A DNA stretch of 64,000 bases from Pseudoalteromonas aurantia (lineage in GTDB: Bacteria; Pseudomonadota; Gammaproteobacteria; Enterobacterales; Alteromonadaceae), in NCBI RefSeq assembly GCF_005886875.1, contig NZ_PNBY01000050.1, forward strand, positions 1 through 64,000, read 5' to 3'. Below are positions 17,423-26,267 of this stretch, one piece after another. Position numbers and translations under genes: made by a program. Positions within the stretch are counted from its first letter, which is position 1; every line of letters starts with the position of its first letter. Under the pieces are notes generated by a model. That model saw nothing but the letters and a program-made list of their open reading frames with translations, was not told the DNA's origin and did no database searches.

Positions 17423-19724
17423 GATAACGGCCCAACCACTTGGAAAAATCCGCGGCAGCTAAGGGCCGGCTCAAATGATAACCCTGAGCATAATCACATT
17501 TCATCTGCTCTAATAAATCCAGTGATGGTTGATTTTCTACGCCTTCAGCAACCACACAAAACCCTAATTGATGCCCCAAAGTGATTGTAGAGTGAACAAT
17601 GCACTGATCTTGATGAGACTCGTCTAATTTTAAAATAAAGACTTTATCCAATTTCAATTCGTCAATAGGTAACATTTTCAAACGCCCTAACGAAGTTTGG
17701 CCCACACCATAATCATCTAAAGAAATCATTACTCCTAACGATTTAAGGGCTTGTAACACCGCAATGCCTTTCGCCTCATTCTCAATCATATCTCGCTCGG
17801 TTAGCTCAATAGTGATGAGATTCGCTGGCACAGTATTATCAGCTAATATTCGCTTCAAATGCGGTAAAAAACCATCGTCGGCAATATCTTGTGCTGATAC
17901 ATTAATGGCTGCTTTCATTGTCAAACCTTGTGATAACCATTCACTCACTTGCATCACAACCGTGCTGACCACCCATTGAGTTAATTCAACGATTAACCCT
18001 GACTGCTCCGCTAAATCAATGAATAACTCGGGCGAGACCCAATCCCCGTTGCTGCGTTTCCAACGAATGAGTGACTCGACTTTATCGATTTGTTGATTAT
18101 TTAAATTAAGCTTAGGCTGGTACGTCATAAATAATTGCCCGTCGTCGGCAATCAAGGCTTGTTTCAGTTCATCAATGATCTGTAATCGTTCTAAGTGTTC
18201 TTCATCTTCGCCATCTTGATAATAGTAAACTTCATCACCCGCATGCGCTGCAGTATCGACCGCTATTAACGCTCTACGGATCAAATCATCAGGGGTCTGT
18301 GCTTGTTCTGGATAGCAAACCACACCGACGCTAAAACGCAGGGTAATATCAAGCCCTTGAATGGTATAGCAATCAGTCAGTAAGCTCAGTAATTGAGTTA
18401 CACACGCCTGTTTCGTGCTGCCAGGCTTCGCTGATAACACCGTTAAAAATTCATCTCCTCCCAAGCGTGCATTAAACCCTTTCATTGCTTCTGTGACACT
18501 TTTCATCCGCTCAGCTACAGCCTGAATACAACTGTCACCAACTCTCGGCCCTAACTTATCATTGATATGACGCAAACCTTTAATATCAATGGCCACCAAG
18601 TAAAATTGTTCAGAACCAGATAAATGCTTGCTTAATAAATCCAACGCAGCAGAGCGGTTATAAAATCCGGTAAGATTATCGTGGCGTGCTTGAAAACGAA
18701 TTTGCTTCTCACGCGTTTGAATGTCTTCACCCATCTCGTGGAATGCATCCACCAGTTCACAAATTTCTTTACTGGGTTTGGTCTCAGTAAGCGTGGCCAA
18801 ATAATTACCTTGTGCGAACTGCTTAGCCATCACCGTGAGTTGTTGAAGTGGTGTCGTTAAGTTATTTGCCAATATACCGCTGGCAATAAAACCTAAAACA
18901 ATCGTACCGCAAGATAACAGAATAATGGTGAGAACCAATTGGTCAAACTCTTGGTAATGACGACTCAAATCAGCACTTAATACCACACTAATCGGGTTAC
19001 TTTCTAACGCGGCTAAAGGTACCTCCGCACTAATAAATACCGGATGTTCTTTAAACCAACGGTTAAGTCTTTGGCCATGAATGTACCCCAATAAACCTTG
19101 CTCAGACGGATATTCCATTATAGAGCTGGCTTTCAAACCACTGGCATGGCCAATAAAGCTCATTTCCATACTGGTGAGGTCTTTTAGTTCCAATGCAACG
19201 GTTTCATCAATCGCAAATCCTACAATACTAAATGCAATTGTTCTTGGTGCTTTTATGGGTAGAATAATGGCTTGATAGAGTTTGCCGCTGATCACAATGA
19301 AAGTCGAACGTTCACCATTTGCCAGTAAGGCTTTCATCAACGCACGGCTATCATCAGGGAGAACAATATCAACTTGATTTGCGGAGATCATCTTGCCATG
19401 TACATCAAGCAACAGCATTAAATCTGCGTCAATACGCTGGCTGTGGTTGTATAGCACACTGCGAATAGTGTCGGCATCTCGAGTTGCAACAGCTTGTTTA
19501 AACCCAAAATCAGCCGTCAATACAGTGGCTGCTGTCACCAATAAACGTTCTTTGGCTTTTAAATATTGCTGGTAAACATTCTGTGCCACTTTTAAATCTT
19601 GCTGAACCTGTCTTTCATTAAAGTGGCTAGTCGACCACCAAAAGCTCACTAAACTTGCCATTGAGGTCAGTAAAACCAAGCCCACACACAATAAAATGAT
19701 ACGGTTTTTTAAACTAGTGCCCAT
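17409..19724 (-). CDS. Membrane GGDEF-EAL c-di-GMP turnover protein
   Basis: About 771 residues from ATG 19724 with AAGGA upstream; a TTG eight codons earlier is unlikely. Layout: membrane helix (about 10-30), periplasmic sensor (35-260, CACHE-like), second helix (265-290), HAMP (290-340), GGDEF (355-505), EAL (520-765). The cyclase loop is intact (RLGGDEF) with no obvious RxxD inhibitory site just before it. The EAL part has ESLIRW in place of EAL and keeps ELTE, SLDDYG and the Lys of ELKLDK, so phosphodiesterase activity is plausible. It overlaps the cupredoxin gene by 11 bases and the DUF3034 gene by 14. Confidence 0.9.
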   Translation of the reverse strand: MGTSLKNRIILLCVGLVLLTSMASLVSFWWSTSHFNERQVQQDLKVAQNVYQQYLKAKERLLVTAATVLTADFGFKQAVATRDADTIRSVLYNHSQRIDADLMLLLDVHGKMISANQVDIVLPDDSRALMKALLANGERSTFIVISGKLYQAIILPIKAPRTIAFSIVGFAIDETVALELKDLTSMEMSFIGHASGLKASSIMEYPSEQGLLGYIHGQRLNRWFKEHPVFISAEVPLAALESNPISVVLSADLSRHYQEFDQLVLTIILLSCGTIVLGFIASGILANNLTTPLQQLTVMAKQFAQGNYLATLTETKPSKEICELVDAFHEMGEDIQTREKQIRFQARHDNLTGFYNRSAALDLLSKHLSGSEQFYLVAIDIKGLRHINDKLGPRVGDSCIQAVAERMKSVTEAMKGFNARLGGDEFLTVLSAKPGSTKQACVTQLLSLLTDCYTIQGLDITLRFSVGVVCYPEQAQTPDDLIRRALIAVDTAAHAGDEVYYYQDGEDEEHLERLQIIDELKQALIADDGQLFMTYQPKLNLNNQQIDKVESLIRWKRSNGDWVSPELFIDLAEQSGLIVELTQWVVSTVVMQVSEWLSQGLTMKAAINVSAQDIADDGFLPHLKRILADNTVPANLITIELTERDMIENEAKGIAVLQALKSLGVMISLDDYGVGQTSLGRLKMLPIDELKLDKVFILKLDESHQDQCIVHSTITLGHQLGFCVVAEGVENQPSLDLLEQMKCDYAQGYHLSRPLAAADFSKWLGRYHEVG

Positions 19725-20346
19725 GATGTTCCTTAAATACTTCACCAAAGGTGTTGCGCGGTAAAGGTACTGACGTTGTAATTATTATTTTTTGATGTCG
19801 CTGCCGAATAGGCCAGTTGAACTCAATACGCTCACTTATATCTCGCGTTTGCCTTTCATGCCATACAGTATAACGCTGTGTAAAATCAGGCAGTTCTATA
19901 TTACCCAGCGCATTACTCACATAAACTGATTGACTATCAGCCACATAAATATAGCCAACCATCGAATCATGAATATTGCAACCTAACACAACTATCCCAC
20001 TTTGTTCAAAATTGATGGGGGCTTTAGGCGTACCTGCATATAATTTTAGCTCAAAGGGCTTTGTTTTTGAAAAAGAGTAAACATGATGACGAATATCATC
20101 ACTATTGGGAAACCGTACAGCTTGCCCTTTATTAATGGTTAATAACCGAGGAGAAAAACGCTTACCCACTTGATCCATAACGGCGATTGTAGTGTCTGCG
20201 GCCATGATAATGTCATGCTCAACCTCCACCACAGCACCTGGTAATGGTTGACCGTTTTGGTCTGTTATCTGTAGTGTTTTTGCACACACATGCGCAGCCG
20301 TAAGACTGATAAGACACAAAATAATAACACTACGAGTAACAAACAT
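19714..20346 (-). CDS. Secreted cupredoxin-like protein (methylamine utilisation type)
   Basis: 210 residues. A signal peptide ends near HVCAKT. The C-terminal half shows a blue-copper-like ligand set: His in DDIRHHVYSF, then VLGCNIHDSMVGY giving Cys, His three later and Met three later still. Such proteins are often annotated as methylamine utilisation proteins, but no methylamine genes are near. It heads a tightly overlapping operon with GGDEF-EAL, DUF3034 and globin genes, so it may deliver a redox or copper signal to the sensor. That role is inferred. Confidence 0.75.
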   Translation of the reverse strand: MFVTRSVIILCLISLTAAHVCAKTLQITDQNGQPLPGAVVEVEHDIIMAADTTIAVMDQVGKRFSPRLLTINKGQAVRFPNSDDIRHHVYSFSKTKPFELKLYAGTPKAPINFEQSGIVVLGCNIHDSMVGYIYVADSQSVYVSNALGNIELPDFTQRYTVWHERQTRDISERIEFNWPIRQRHQKIIITTSVPLPRNTFGEVFKEHHGH

Positions 20347-20434
20347 GAAAGGCTGACCTTGCCATCAGAGTTTTACTTTATAACCCTAAGTAAAAGTGAC
20401 AGGTAGCTTAATTGCAAGGTATTTGCGAGATAAC

Positions 20435-20469
20435 GCCCAATAAACAATTTAAATTACTGTTTATTGGGC
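20435..20469 (-). terminator. Hairpin after purC
   Basis: Perfect 12-base arms (GCCCAATAAACA at 20435-20446 and complement at 20458-20469) with an 11-base AT loop, 24 bases beyond the purC stop. No strong T run. Confidence 0.55.
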
Positions 20470-20492
20470 AAATACCATACGTTTGACTGGCT

Positions 20493-21599
20493 TTATTTCT
20501 CGGTAATTAATCCGTAATCACGGTCTAGGATCGCAATCACTTCAGCACGCGGATCAGCAGGAATAGTCAATTGATTACCCACTATTTTACTGGCAATACC
20601 GACATAGGTATCAGATACCGACATCAACACATCTACAGGCAGTTTATAGCCATGAGCAAGCGCTTCACGCTCAGTCATGCGATCTTTATTAAGTAGCACG
20701 TCACTGTCTGGCACGTTATTAATTAATAATTGTCGGAAACCTTCTTTTGAATTTTCAACAATCTTACCATCACGGTACGCTGGGCCATCCCAGATCCGAC
20801 TTGAATCTGGCGTACCAACTTCGTCAATATAAATCAACTTTTGGCTGCCATCTTGCTGCTCGACATAACCAAACTCAAACTTGGTATCCACAAAGATTTG
20901 ATCGAGCTTAGCCAATTCATTGCTAATAAGTGCAAAGCCTTCGCTAAGTAGCTGCTCATATTTTGCAACATCTTGCTCAGAATTAAAATTGAATGCAGCT
21001 AAGTTATCAGTAATATTTTTGCGGGTAATATTCACATCATCAACGGCTGGTACATCTGCAACACCCGTAATGATCCCCTTAGTTGAAGGCGTGATCAAAA
21101 CATCATCTAGCTTTTGATTCGCTTCTAGACCTTCAGGTAAATCAATACCACAGAAATTACGCACACCTTTGCTATAGTCGCGCCACATACTACCCGTAAT
21201 GTACTGACGAGCGATTGCTTCTACTTTAACTGTACTGGCTTTTCTTACGATCCACACATATGGGTGTGGAATATCAACAATATGATTGCCAGCAAGGCCC
21301 GCGTCATCGAATAACTTAAACCAATGCGCTGCTACACTGTTTAAGGCAATACCTTTACCTGGTACACCATTCAAACCATTCTCGCCTTGCCAAATACAAT
21401 CAAAAGCAGAGATACGATCTGAAATAACCATAATCGCTAATTCAGTTCCATGGGGTACATCGTACTGTTTATCTGCAATTAAACGGGCGCTGTCTGCATC
21501 AGTTAACCAATATACTGAACGCACTTTACCGCTATGTACTGCACCTTTGGTGCGAATTGGCAGATCATCATTTACATCTAAAACTTTGTAGCTACTCAT
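20493..21599 (-). CDS. purC: Phosphoribosylaminoimidazole-succinocarboxamide synthase
   Basis: 368 residues. It adds aspartate to CAIR in purine synthesis. [11 protein letters not shown] near residue 22, [10 protein letters not shown] and [13 protein letters not shown] are SAICAR synthetase signatures. It is the long form seen in Vibrio and Alteromonadales (about 367 residues) rather than the 237-residue E. coli form. The ATG is preceded by TTGGAG. It stands alone with its own promoter, divergent from the ABC transporter. Confidence 0.96.
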   Translation of the reverse strand: MSSYKVLDVNDDLPIRTKGAVHSGKVRSVYWLTDADSARLIADKQYDVPHGTELAIMVISDRISAFDCIWQGENGLNGVPGKGIALNSVAAHWFKLFDDAGLAGNHIVDIPHPYVWIVRKASTVKVEAIARQYITGSMWRDYSKGVRNFCGIDLPEGLEANQKLDDVLITPSTKGIITGVADVPAVDDVNITRKNITDNLAAFNFNSEQDVAKYEQLLSEGFALISNELAKLDQIFVDTKFEFGYVEQQDGSQKLIYIDEVGTPDSSRIWDGPAYRDGKIVENSKEGFRQLLINNVPDSDVLLNKDRMTEREALAHGYKLPVDVLMSVSDTYVGIASKIVGNQLTIPADPRAEVIAILDRDYGLITEK

Positions 21600-21664
21600 T
21601 ATTACTCCAAGGCCGGATGCACCTTGCTAAAGGGCACAAAAATATGAGGGGGTTAGGAGGCGCT

Positions 21665-21693
21665 ATAATAAGCTTTTAGGGCTTAAATCACAA
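21665..21693 (-). promoter_or_regulatory. Probable purC promoter
   Basis: Minus-strand TTGTGA (21688-21693) and TATTAT (21665-21670) are 17 bases apart, 66 bases before the purC ATG. I did not find a clear PurR palindrome nearby. Confidence 0.5.
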
Positions 21694-21850
21694 TCTATAG
21701 CCGAAAAGTTCGTACGAAAACACAGCCACTAAACAGGATCCCATCAGGTTGGTGTTTCATCGCCAAAAGTCGGCATTTAAACCAAACTCGGTGTTGCTAA
21801 GATGAAAACTGTAATACTATCTCATTGACATTAGCCCGCTTGGTTTCATT

Positions 21851-22531
21851 ATGATCACAATCACAGACCTTATTCATACTTGGCCTACCCAGTCTCACCC
21901 CACGCTCAACATTAAAGCGTTACACATCGACAAAGGGGAACGCGTTTTCTTGCATGGCCCAAGCGGTTGCGGAAAATCGACTTTACTCGGCTTGCTCGCC
22001 GGTATCAATGCGCTACAATCAGGCCAGATAAAAATCTTAAATACCGATTTATCCACAATAAAAAATACCCATAAAGACCGCTTCAGAGCTGATCACATTG
22101 GCACTATATTTCAAAGTTTTAACTTGCTTCCTTACTTAAATCCCCTCGAAAATGTGACGCTAGGATGTGAGTTTTCTAAACAACGACGTAAACGTTTGAC
22201 TGACAAAAAAACCGATATGACAACCGAAGCCATCCGGCTTTTAAAAGCGCTCGGATTAAATGACTCTCAGCTCACGCAACACGTGTCAAAACTCAGTATA
22301 GGTCAACAACAGCGTGTTGCCGCCGCCAGAGCATTTATCGGTGAACCTGAACTTATCATTGCCGATGAACCCACATCATCGCTGGATGAAGATAGCCGTC
22401 ATGCCTTCATCGAAACACTATTTAATCAAGCTGGAGATTATCAAGCCAGCGTGTTGTTTGTAAGCCATGATAAGAGCCTTGCTTCGTTATTTGATCGTCA
22501 GATCAGTTTATTAGATATTAATGGGGTATGA
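21851..22531 (+). CDS. ABC transporter ATP-binding protein (ZrgB-like)
   Basis: 226 residues. Walker A is GPSGCGKSTLLGL, the signature is LSIGQQQRVAAARA, Walker B is LIIADEPTSSLDE, and the H-loop is VSHD. It belongs to the LolD/MacB type that pairs with FtsX-like permeases. The stop overlaps the permease start by 11 bases. With the His-rich permease and the DUF3299 gene it resembles ZrgB of the Vibrio cholerae ZrgABCDE zinc uptake system. I saw no clear Zur box upstream. Confidence 0.85.
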   Translation: MITITDLIHTWPTQSHPTLNIKALHIDKGERVFLHGPSGCGKSTLLGLLAGINALQSGQIKILNTDLSTIKNTHKDRFRADHIGTIFQSFNLLPYLNPLENVTLGCEFSKQRRKRLTDKKTDMTTEAIRLLKALGLNDSQLTQHVSKLSIGQQQRVAAARAFIGEPELIIADEPTSSLDEDSRHAFIETLFNQAGDYQASVLFVSHDKSLASLFDRQISLLDINGV

Positions 22532-24017
22532 CATGACATTGCTTAAACTCGCGATAAAAAGTACCTTAAACCGTAAAGCCAGCGTGTTACTTACACTTTG
22601 CACCATCGCAATCAGCGTCATGTTATTGTTAAGCATCGAACGTGTCAGACACGATGCAAAAAGCAGTTTTAGTAATACAATTTCAGGCACAGATTTAATT
22701 GTTGGCGCCCGCACAGGAGATATTCAACTACTGCTATCCAGTGTTTTTCGCATCGGACATACCAACAATGCCGTTTCATGGAAAAGTTACCTAGATATCA
22801 AAGAGAGAAAAGGGGTTGCCTGGACCATCCCTATCAGTCTAGGTGATAGTCATAAAGGGCATGCTGTACTTGGCACTGATGCAACGTACTTCACGCACTA
22901 TCGCTACGGAAAAAAACAACACTTGGCGTTTCAACACGGTCGAGCTTTTCATAACGCGCAAGAGGTGGTACTTGGCAGCGACGTAGCCAACAAGCTGCAT
23001 TATCATATCGGGCATCAAATTGTTATATCTCATGGTATGGGCAACACCAGTTTTCATCATCATGATGATAACCCAATGACCATTGTAGGTATATTAGCGC
23101 CAACTGGAACCCCTGTAGACAAAACACTGCATATTCCTTTAATTGCTGTCGATGCAATGCATAAGTCAAGCCATACACAACCGATGATGATTGGCAAAAA
23201 ATCACAACAAAACGACCATGCACAACATCAACACGGCAATACACATCAACATGCGGAGGATAACAACTCGCATCATAACGAACATAATGAACATAATGAA
23301 CATAATGAACATAATGAACATAATGAACATAATGAACATGATGAACATAATGAACATAATGAACATGAGGAACATAATGAACATAATGAACATAACGAAC
23401 ATGATGAACATGACCACCCTCATGGCACGCTTGACTCCGAGCCTAGCGATTTAGTCGGTTCCCCAAACCAAATAACCGCCTTTTTAATGGGCTTTGACTC
23501 TCCGTTATATACATTGCAAGTCAGACGTAATATCAACATGTATAAAGCAGAGCCTTTGCTGGCCATTATGCCGGGTCTTACTCTTCGAGAGTTATGGGAC
23601 ATGCTCGATATTGTAGAAAAAATCCTACTTTTATTTTCTATCGTCGTGGTACTCGTAAGCTTATTGGGTATGTTAACAACCTTACTTGCTACACTCAGTC
23701 AGCGCCGCAGAGAATTGGCTATTTTGCGCTCCGTAGGTGCACGACCCATTCATATATTCGCCTTAATGAGCAGTGAAGCCATTCTCATCACCTTTATGGG
23801 TTGTGTAGCTGGGTGCATCTTATTTTACGGACTACTGCTCACCGCCAATCCGCTATTACAAAGCCAATTTGGCATCAGCTTAACCATTGGCTGGCTGTCA
23901 AACTATGAACTCACGCTGTTAGGCGTTATTATGTCCGCCGGTACGTTAATGGGGTTGCTCCCCGCTGCAAGAGCCTATTTTTATTCACTGGCTGATGGCA
24001 TGAGCATTAAAATTTAG
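22521..24017 (+). CDS. FtsX-type ABC permease with histidine-rich repeat loop (ZrgC-like)
   Basis: 498 residues. One helix near the N-terminus (about 18-37), a large periplasmic region, then three helices in the last 150 residues with FtsX features (LATLSQRRRELAILRSVGARP). Between residues about 235 and 305 lies a metal-binding-type stretch: HHD motifs, then fifteen HNE-like triplets and HDHPHG. This suggests zinc or nickel handling. It overlaps the ATPase gene and precedes a DUF3299 gene by 16 bases. The similarity to ZrgC of V. cholerae is inferred from domains and order. Confidence 0.85.
   Translation: MGYDMTLLKLAIKSTLNRKASVLLTLCTIAISVMLLLSIERVRHDAKSSFSNTISGTDLIVGARTGDIQLLLSSVFRIGHTNNAVSWKSYLDIKERKGVAWTIPISLGDSHKGHAVLGTDATYFTHYRYGKKQHLAFQHGRAFHNAQEVVLGSDVANKLHYHIGHQIVISHGMGNTSFHHHDDNPMTIVGILAPTGTPVDKTLHIPLIAVDAMHKSSHTQPMMIGKKSQQNDHAQHQHGNTHQHAEDNNSHHNEHNEHNEHNEHNEHNEHNEHDEHNEHNEHEEHNEHNEHNEHDEHDHPHGTLDSEPSDLVGSPNQITAFLMGFDSPLYTLQVRRNINMYKAEPLLAIMPGLTLRELWDMLDIVEKILLLFSIVVVLVSLLGMLTTLLATLSQRRRELAILRSVGARPIHIFALMSSEAILITFMGCVAGCILFYGLLLTANPLLQSQFGISLTIGWLSNYELTLLGVIMSAGTLMGLLPAARAYFYSLADGMSIKI
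23274..23408 (+). repeat. Nine-base coding tandem repeat, 15 units
   Basis: Fifteen uninterrupted copies of CATAATGAA or one-base variants, each coding His-Asn/Asp/Glu-Glu within the permease loop. Unit length is a multiple of three, so gain or loss of copies keeps the frame. Variants (AAC, GAT, GAG in the second codon) show that the array is not brand new. Confidence 0.95.
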
Positions 24018-24033
24018 GAGTACAATAAATAAC

Positions 24034-24513
24034 ATGCGATTTTTTACCTTAATACTGCTCGCTGCAATGAGCTTTTTTGGCCATACCGCAGCCCCAAAAG
24101 AGATTTTTTGGGACGATTTAGTGCCTAAAGGACACGTACAGATCAGTAACCAAGATGCTGCCAGTCATGATGGCGCAGATCAAAACTGGGTGCAGCCTGA
24201 TTTGAATGCCCCCGTCGTAAAAAGTTTAGACGGGCAATCCGTCAGCCTACCCGGGTTTGTCGTGCCGCTCGAAGGTGATAACGAGATCATCACTGAGTTC
24301 TTATTAGTCCCTTACTTTGGTGCTTGTATTCATGTACCGCCGCCACCACCGAATCAAATTGTGCATGTAAAGATTAAAAATGGCGTCCCTATTGATAGCC
24401 TTTATGATGCCATTACAGTTACTGGCACAATTAAAGTAGAAACATGGAAAGGTGAATTAGCGCAAACAGGCTACACCATGCAAGCCGTCGGCGTGGCGCC
24501 TTTCGAGCTATAA
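24034..24513 (+). CDS. DUF3299 periplasmic protein (ZrgD-like)
   Basis: 159 residues with a signal peptide (MRFFTLILLAAMSFFGHTAA). SLPGFVVPLEG and LVPYFGACIHVPPPPPNQIV are the DUF3299 core, with a conserved Cys-His pair and a polyproline run. Third gene of the transporter operon, 16 bases after the permease. Family members accompany zinc-responsive transporters; a zinc-related role here is inferred. Confidence 0.85.
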   Translation: MRFFTLILLAAMSFFGHTAAPKEIFWDDLVPKGHVQISNQDAASHDGADQNWVQPDLNAPVVKSLDGQSVSLPGFVVPLEGDNEIITEFLLVPYFGACIHVPPPPPNQIVHVKIKNGVPIDSLYDAITVTGTIKVETWKGELAQTGYTMQAVGVAPFEL

Positions 24514-24541
24514 ACCAAACACGTCATAAATTGTTTAATAA

Positions 24542-24575
24542 ACAGTGCAGTAAAAATAACGTATTACTGCACTGT
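24542..24575. terminator. Hairpin between convergent DUF3299 and flavin reductase genes
   Basis: Perfect 12-base arms (ACAGTGCAGTAA at 24542-24553 and complement at 24564-24575) with a 10-base loop. No long T run. Confidence 0.55.
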
Positions 24576-24579
24576 GTTA

Positions 24580-25194
24580 TCATGCTGGACGAGTGATTTT
24601 AAACACATCCCCCAAACTTGCATACTCACCACCACCTAATCGTGCGATCGGATCTAGCGCGAGTGCATCCACCTTACTACGTCCTTTACTGTCCATTTTT
24701 ACAATATCATCGTCAATGTACGCATGTGTCACTTGTACAAACATCAGCTTCATGGGTAGTTCGCCCATTTCAACTACTTTATGTAGCCTGCATGCAAACG
24801 CCACTTTACATTGCGCAACTCTGGGTAAAGCTGATCCTGAAAAATCGCTAAGCGTTAAATCAAGTGAGTCCAATTCAGATTGGTCATTAGGTAAAGTTGC
24901 TGCTGATAAGGTCACTTCATCCGCTAAACGACTGTCCGCAATATGAATAACGACCTCTTCTGTGGCTTCAACATTTAATGCAGAATCTTTATATTCACCA
25001 CAGGGCTTTACCCCCACCGCATACATCAACAAAGCAGGATCAGAACTGACTGCTGTGAAGTACGAAAATGGCGCTAAATTCAATGTACCTGTTTTATTTT
25101 TAGATAATACCCATGCAACAGGGCGAGGTACCACAGTTTGCGTTAACGTATGGTATACCTTATTTGCTGACAAACTCTCAAAATCAAGGATCAT
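24580..25194 (-). CDS. Flavin reductase family protein (FMN-binding split barrel)
   Basis: 204 residues. TVVPRPVAWVLS, NLAPFSYFTAVSSDPALL and the closing IARLGGGEYASLGDVF match the flavin reductase / DIM6-NTAB family, which binds FMN and passes electrons to partner enzymes. No partner monooxygenase is adjacent, so the substrate is unknown. Single gene by spacing. Confidence 0.85.
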   Translation of the reverse strand: MILDFESLSANKVYHTLTQTVVPRPVAWVLSKNKTGTLNLAPFSYFTAVSSDPALLMYAVGVKPCGEYKDSALNVEATEEVVIHIADSRLADEVTLSAATLPNDQSELDSLDLTLSDFSGSALPRVAQCKVAFACRLHKVVEMGELPMKLMFVQVTHAYIDDDIVKMDSKGRSKVDALALDPIARLGGGEYASLGDVFKITRPA

Positions 25195-25275
25195 AAAACC
25201 CCCTAAATAGACAATTATAATGATAATTTAAACTAATAGTCGCGAATATACTCCATCTACGCAACTTACATCATA

Positions 25276-26136
25276 CTAGGTCGCAAACCCTTCAGGCATG
25301 GTTGTTTGATGGCCATTTATAGAGAGCTTTTTAATGATTTTCTCTTCATTTGGATAGTCTTTAATCAATGCATCAGCAACCCCCGCCGTAAAACAATTAC
25401 CGGTAAAACCAGGTGCCATTGTGCAACCAAATAACGCATACTGGCCGCCTTCGACTAAACAGCCCCCCTGCCACACTCCCGCAGGAATGCGGTATTGACA
25501 AACCTGCCCATTGGCAAAATCAGCACCCAGTACCACTTGCTCAGAGCGACCATCCGGGTGTAAAAGGGTCAATTCGAGTGGATCACCACCGTAAAAGTGC
25601 CACACTTCGTCAAAAGTCAGCTTATGAAAGCACGATATACTGGTTAAGCTGTCACAATATAGTCCAATCATTGCCGTACCAACGGGTTCACCCAGTGTAT
25701 TATTGCAACTAGAACGCCATGTACTTTTAAATAACGTACTTTCAACCGGCAAACGTTCAAACCGATAATGCCGTAATACCGCCATTACCTGTGGTGTAAT
25801 AGGCTGATGTTTAAAATGTACCAGTTCACACACGTCGACAATTGCATCACGATTTAACACACCATAAATATGTGCAAACAGATCCGTTGAATTCATGCTG
25901 CGTGACGGTGCTTCATAACGTACCTCAGCATCAAGTAAAGTCGGGTCAATCACCAATAAAGATAACGCGGTCTGATCAGTAAAAAATTGGCTAACAACGT
26001 CATCAACTTGGTGATATTCACAAGCATGAATATAGCCTTCTTGTGTTAACGATGCTGGCGCATAGCTTTCATTCGACACAATAGCTGGCGTGTGAGCCGA
26101 TGGTACAATCACAAATAGCGCATTAATTTGTGCCAT
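25276..26136 (-). CDS. DUF952-DUF985 (cupin_5) fusion protein
   Basis: 286 residues from ATG 26136, chosen because AAGGA lies seven bases upstream; an earlier in-frame ATG adds 13 residues. The N-terminal 115 residues fit DUF952 (SLTQEGYIHACEYHQV, FAHIYGVLNRDAIVDV). The rest is a DUF985 cupin: FHKLTFDEVWHFYGGDPLEL and GCTMAPGFTGNCF. Neither family has a settled function; cupin_5 proteins are sugar-epimerase-like in fold. The fusion is unusual. Confidence 0.8.
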   Translation of the reverse strand: MAQINALFVIVPSAHTPAIVSNESYAPASLTQEGYIHACEYHQVDDVVSQFFTDQTALSLLVIDPTLLDAEVRYEAPSRSMNSTDLFAHIYGVLNRDAIVDVCELVHFKHQPITPQVMAVLRHYRFERLPVESTLFKSTWRSSCNNTLGEPVGTAMIGLYCDSLTSISCFHKLTFDEVWHFYGGDPLELTLLHPDGRSEQVVLGADFANGQVCQYRIPAGVWQGGCLVEGGQYALFGCTMAPGFTGNCFTAGVADALIKDYPNEEKIIKKLSINGHQTTMPEGFAT

Positions 26137-26267
26137 GACTTTTCCTTCATTAGACATCAATAAAGGCCATATCATGGCATTAAATCACTCAGTAGAATAT
26201 GGTTTTTTCTATCGAATGATAAACTATATACCCTTCTGATCTTTAAGTAAGCACCCGCTAGCTTGAG

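Noticed and set aside
21760-21850. Possible Zur box before the ABC transporter
   Set aside because: No palindrome close to the known Zur consensus; only scattered AT-rich half matches.
23202-23423. Minus-strand ORF of Met-Phe-Ile repeats, and a plus-strand ORF of Asn-Ile-Met repeats at 23191
   Set aside because: Both are other-frame readings of the nine-base repeat in the permease gene.
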